64,000 bases of DNA from Marinobacter sp. (GTDB lineage: Bacteria > Pseudomonadota > Gammaproteobacteria > Pseudomonadales > Oleiphilaceae). Within the stretch, counting starts at the first letter, position 1. Each line of letters opens with the position of its first letter. The stretch spans positions 62,001 through 126,000 of the forward strand of contig JAIUMV010000004.1 of NCBI GenBank assembly GCA_022565395.1, written 5' to 3'. Under the pieces are notes generated by a model, which worked only from the letters and a program-made list of their open reading frames with translations, was not told where the DNA came from and made no database searches. A program made the translations under genes and the position numbers. This document shows, in pieces, positions 61,576 to 64,000 of the stretch.

Positions 61576-62862
61576 ATGAAACGCCTTACCCGCCAGCTAC
61601 TCCACACCTGCCACGTACCCAAGGACCTGTCTGCGATCACCTACGTTGATAGTCAGGCGGAACGGGCTGATGCGGTGGGCGTACCGCAGGGAACGGTTGA
61701 TGCGATCTGGCATGCCGTGGAACGCCTCTACCGTACCGGCACGCAGCCGGGGATTCAGCTGTCGGTGCGTTATCGGGGCGAATCTATTCTGCATCGTGCC
61801 CTCGGCCACACCCGGGGTAACGGGCCCAATGACGGCCCGGATGCGCCGAAAGTGCAGCTGACCACCGATACCCCCATTTGTTATTTTTCCGCGTCCAAGG
61901 CAGTGACCGCGCTGCTGATTCATATGCTGGCGGAACAGGGGCAGGTCAACCTGCTGGACCCGGTGAGTTATTACTGCCCGGAGTTTGCCCAGAGTGGCAA
62001 ACGCACCATAACGCTGCACCAGATTCTGTCTCACCGCGGCGGTATTCCCGGTATTCCCAAAAACACCCCTATCGATGTGTTGTGGAACAAGGACGAGATC
62101 TGGCGCTTGCTGTGCGAATCCAAACCCATCGAGGTGGACGGTGCCAAAGTGGCCTACCATGCCATTACCGGCGGCTTTGTGCTGCAACGGGTGCTGGAGA
62201 AGGTGACCGGTCAGTCCATCGAGTCCTATCTGGATACCCATTTGCGCCAGCCGCTGGGGATGAAATGGTTTACCTACGGCATTGACGAGGCCAATCTGCC
62301 CCAGCTGGCGGAAAACTACATCACCGGTCCCGCCTTGCCCTTCCCGATTTCATGGGCGGTCAAACGTGCGCTGGGCGGGGATATCAATACCGTAGGTGAA
62401 GTCGTTAACGACATGCGCTTCCAGGAGGCGGTTATCCCGGCTGGCAACCTGTGTGGTACGGCCGATGAAATAGGGCGCTTCTTCCAGATGATGCTCAATG
62501 GCGGTGTCTGGAATGGCCAGAAGATCTGTGAGGCCAACACTATCCGCCGTGCCATTCAGCAATATGGTTCGTTGCAGATAGATCGCACCATGATGGTGCC
62601 CATGCGTTTTAGCGCCGGCTTTATGCTGGGGGGTGATCCGGTGGGTCTGTGGGGGCCAAAAAGCCGTTACGCCTTCGGGCATATCGGCCTGATCAACAAG
62701 CTGTGCTGGGCGGATGCGGCCAGAGATATCAGCGTCAGCATGCTGACTACCGGTATCCCCATAGTGGCTCACCACCTGCCGGCTCTGGCCATGTTTGTGA
62801 ACACCGTATGCCAGCAATTCCCGCTGCTGCCGGAAGATCGTCGCTCCACGGTGGCCGCCTGA
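61576..62862 (+). CDS. Beta-lactamase-fold serine hydrolase
   Basis: A 428-aa member of the serine beta-lactamase-like family (class C/esterase type). The nucleophile motif SxxK is ICYFSASKAVTALL, with Ser105 and Lys108 from the 61576 ATG. It has the YxN-like site AYHAITGGFVLQRVLE, and near the C-terminus the HxG-like FGHIGLINK. No signal peptide is seen, so it is probably cytoplasmic. Members include esterases, carboxypeptidases and lipase-like enzymes; the substrate is not clear. Start at 61576 or 61555. Confidence 0.87.
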   Translation: MKRLTRQLLHTCHVPKDLSAITYVDSQAERADAVGVPQGTVDAIWHAVERLYRTGTQPGIQLSVRYRGESILHRALGHTRGNGPNDGPDAPKVQLTTDTPICYFSASKAVTALLIHMLAEQGQVNLLDPVSYYCPEFAQSGKRTITLHQILSHRGGIPGIPKNTPIDVLWNKDEIWRLLCESKPIEVDGAKVAYHAITGGFVLQRVLEKVTGQSIESYLDTHLRQPLGMKWFTYGIDEANLPQLAENYITGPALPFPISWAVKRALGGDINTVGEVVNDMRFQEAVIPAGNLCGTADEIGRFFQMMLNGGVWNGQKICEANTIRRAIQQYGSLQIDRTMMVPMRFSAGFMLGGDPVGLWGPKSRYAFGHIGLINKLCWADAARDISVSMLTTGIPIVAHHLPALAMFVNTVCQQFPLLPEDRRSTVAA

Positions 62863-62881
62863 GACAGGTGGGTCTCGTTTG

Positions 62882-62913
62882 TCAGCTGGGGGGATTACAG
62901 CCCTCCCAGCTGA
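62882..62913. terminator. Hairpin between convergent hydrolase and the 114-aa gene
   Basis: TCAGCTGGG at 62882-62890 pairs exactly with CCCAGCTGA at 62905-62913. The second arm overlaps the last codons of the minus-strand gene. No T run is present, so the role is tentative. Confidence 0.3.
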
Positions 62914-63239
62914 TCCTCCAGAATTGCCAGCACTGAGGACAGAATCTCCTTGAAGTCTGTCAGGGTTTTGGTGCGCTGAATCACCTCGTATTTATGTTCA
63001 TCCAGCCGGTCCAGCTTCGGTACCACCCGCCGTATACCCTCGGTAATCACTTCGTAGGGATAGTGGTGGTCCATCACGCTGAGCTTGTTCAGCTCGGCGA
63101 CTTCCTGATTGAAGATGCTGATGATGTCATACAGCATATCCTTGTGCCGCAGGGTACTGGCTTCCCAGTAGGCGTCATCCAGTAGCTCCAGCAATGACAT
63201 GTATTCGCGGATGGTGTCCGCGACGGATGCTTGGCTCAT
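62895..63239 (-). CDS. Unknown helical protein, 114 aa
   Basis: A small soluble protein that I do not recognise. It is almost entirely helical and charged (REYMSLLELLDDAYWEAS; IFNQEVAELNKLSVMDHHY; FKEILSSVLAILEDQLGGL) with no signal peptide or membrane segment. It is convergent with the hydrolase gene and single on its strand. The regular amphipathic pattern supports a real gene. No function can be proposed from sequence. Confidence 0.65.
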   Translation of the reverse strand: MSQASVADTIREYMSLLELLDDAYWEASTLRHKDMLYDIISIFNQEVAELNKLSVMDHHYPYEVITEGIRRVVPKLDRLDEHKYEVIQRTKTLTDFKEILSSVLAILEDQLGGL

Positions 63240-63372
63240 AGGATGGGCGCTCCCCAGTGATCGTTAGTGTGTTTAGGATAGCAGGGGATCAACAGGTTTG
63301 GAGCCCTGGCAAGTCAGGAATGCAGCGCGGGCTGTGAATATGACAAAGTGTGATGTGCGTCTCCACAAAAAA

Positions 63373-63386
63373 TGAACTGACGTTCA
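63373..63386. promoter_or_regulatory. Palindrome TGAAC-N4-GTTCA, possible operator
   Basis: TGAAC at 63373-63377 and GTTCA at 63382-63386 form an exact inverted repeat with a four-base centre, 68 bases before the 81-aa gene. The shape fits a TetR-type operator half-pair. Evidence is only the palindrome. Confidence 0.3.
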
Positions 63387-63453
63387 CCTTTACTTGTCAT
63401 TTGTCAGACTGTCGTGCAAAATACGCTCAACTCAACGGATGAGAGCCCTCACC

Positions 63454-63699
63454 ATGCTGGATGCCGATAGCCGAACCATGAACCGACAGCCCTTGCGGCT
63501 TCACCATCACGAAAGTGTGCTGCATCAGGTGCGAGAGCGCCTGCTGACGGAAATCACCCAGTTGGAGCAGCGCCTCGCTACCCTGCGCAATCACCCCGGA
63601 GAACACGCCGGGCTGATGATCAACACCTATGAGCGCATGATTGCCCGCAAAAAGCACTTCATGGCCACCTGGCAGCTGACGGACATCGGACCTCAGTGA
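63454..63699 (+). CDS. Unknown small protein, 81 aa
   Basis: A short polar protein starting MLDADSRTMNRQPLRLHHHE with a helix-rich middle (VRERLLTEITQLEQRLATLR) that looks like a coiled coil. It ends MATWQLTDIGPQ. I do not recognise the family. The ATG at 63454 follows GAGAGCC; an in-frame ATG lies at 63439. It might be regulated through the upstream palindrome. Confidence 0.5.
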   Translation: MLDADSRTMNRQPLRLHHHESVLHQVRERLLTEITQLEQRLATLRNHPGEHAGLMINTYERMIARKKHFMATWQLTDIGPQ

Positions 63700-63740
63700 A
63701 ACGCACTTGTGCGTCCGCCTGGTATGTTGCTGTGCCTGGC

Positions 63741-64000
63741 CTACTGACGTTCAGCAATGCTGACGATGGCGAAACTGCCCGCCGGTGTATCGGCGGTTGA
63801 ACAGCTGGCTTTATTGCCATCTGGTACGTTCAGGTCATCGTTGGAGGTAAAGAACTCCGCCCGCGCCATGGCGTAGTCCAGCTCTACCCTCAGGCAGTTG
63901 ATGGTCTGGCCATTCAGCGTCAGAAAGGTGTTCTCACTCAGCACCAGCGTATCCTGCTGCGCCAGGAAATCCTGCACCATGGCAACACGGCCTCGGTTAC
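63741..64000 (-). CDS. Unknown protein, partial (C-terminal end)
   Basis: The minus-strand frame is open from the window edge at 64000 to the stop at 63741; the visible part is about 85 residues and the start lies beyond the window. The frame has a Met codon at 63980, but the open frame upstream of it (NRGRVA) suggests the gene is longer. Two cysteines (NCLRVE, ASCSTAD) and many polar residues suggest an exported domain. I recognise no family. Confidence 0.5.
   Translation of the reverse strand, partial: NRGRVAMVQDFLAQQDTLVLSENTFLTLNGQTINCLRVELDYAMARAEFFTSNDDLNVPDGNKASCSTADTPAGSFAIVSIAERQ

Overview
The window looks like a contiguous chromosomal stretch from a gammaproteobacterium of the Pseudomonadales/Oceanospirillales type (Pseudomonas, Marinobacter or Alcanivorax-like). 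The grounds are the gene orders: glyQS beside trkH-trkA-rsmB-fmt-def; LysM-dprA-tsaC-hemF-aroE; gamma carbonic anhydrase facing prlC-yheV; and a caa3 oxidase locus with cox11, surf1, ctaA, ctaB and sco. A monomeric NADP isocitrate dehydrogenase, an orphan ectoine synthase and several Na+-linked carriers suggest an aerobic, probably salt-exposed organism. The genus is inference. Most of the window is GC-rich; about 40.7-42.7 kb is clearly AT-richer. I saw no rRNA, tRNA, CRISPR array or complete insertion sequence.

Layout. 0-8.3 kb (minus strand): glycyl-tRNA synthetase (glyS cut by the window edge), K+ uptake genes trkH/trkA, and the rsmB-fmt-def group. 8.5-15.5 kb (plus): LysM protein, dprA, tsaC, hemF, aroE, a PomA/PomB-type flagellar stator pair and a PA4642-like protein. 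15.6-20.2 kb: gamma carbonic anhydrase, oligopeptidase A with a zinc-ribbon partner, a Na+/H+ antiporter-family carrier and a DUF1653 protein. 20.3-27.5 kb: a membrane diguanylate cyclase, then a compact minus-strand operon encoding an unknown helical protein, an amicyanin-like cupredoxin, a GGDEF/EAL sensor, a DUF3034 outer-membrane protein and a lipoprotein truncated haemoglobin, with DoxX behind. 27.7-38 kb: a MATE exporter and the full caa3 oxidase and assembly locus. 38.3-40.7 kb: helicase HrpB.

41-42.7 kb is an AT-rich three-gene island. Its first gene resembles glycine-zipper, pore-forming T6SS effectors of the Tse4 type and carries one in-frame TAA; two small genes follow, possibly immunity or accessory. 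42.8-52.8 kb is metabolic and transport cargo: a ferritin-like hydrolase with an EphD-like fusion enzyme, a beta-barrel, EamA and LysR, a solute-binding protein, a Na/Pi carrier, and ectC with an MFS carrier. 52.7-56.4 kb: a lipoprotein esterase and icd. 56.4-59.6 kb is a second notable operon: a cytochrome c5 lipoprotein, a Tat-exported FAD aldonolactone-oxidase-like protein and a Tat-exported PLP enzyme, read as a periplasmic oxidation system. The window ends with a PAS-GGDEF cyclase, a beta-lactamase-fold hydrolase and small unknown genes.

The best candidates for something undescribed are the cupredoxin/c-di-GMP/DUF3034/haemoglobin operon, the Tat PLP-FAD-cytochrome operon, the interrupted effector island, and a nested inverted-repeat family at 33.5 and 38.1 kb. 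All family assignments are by eye and memory; no database search was run.
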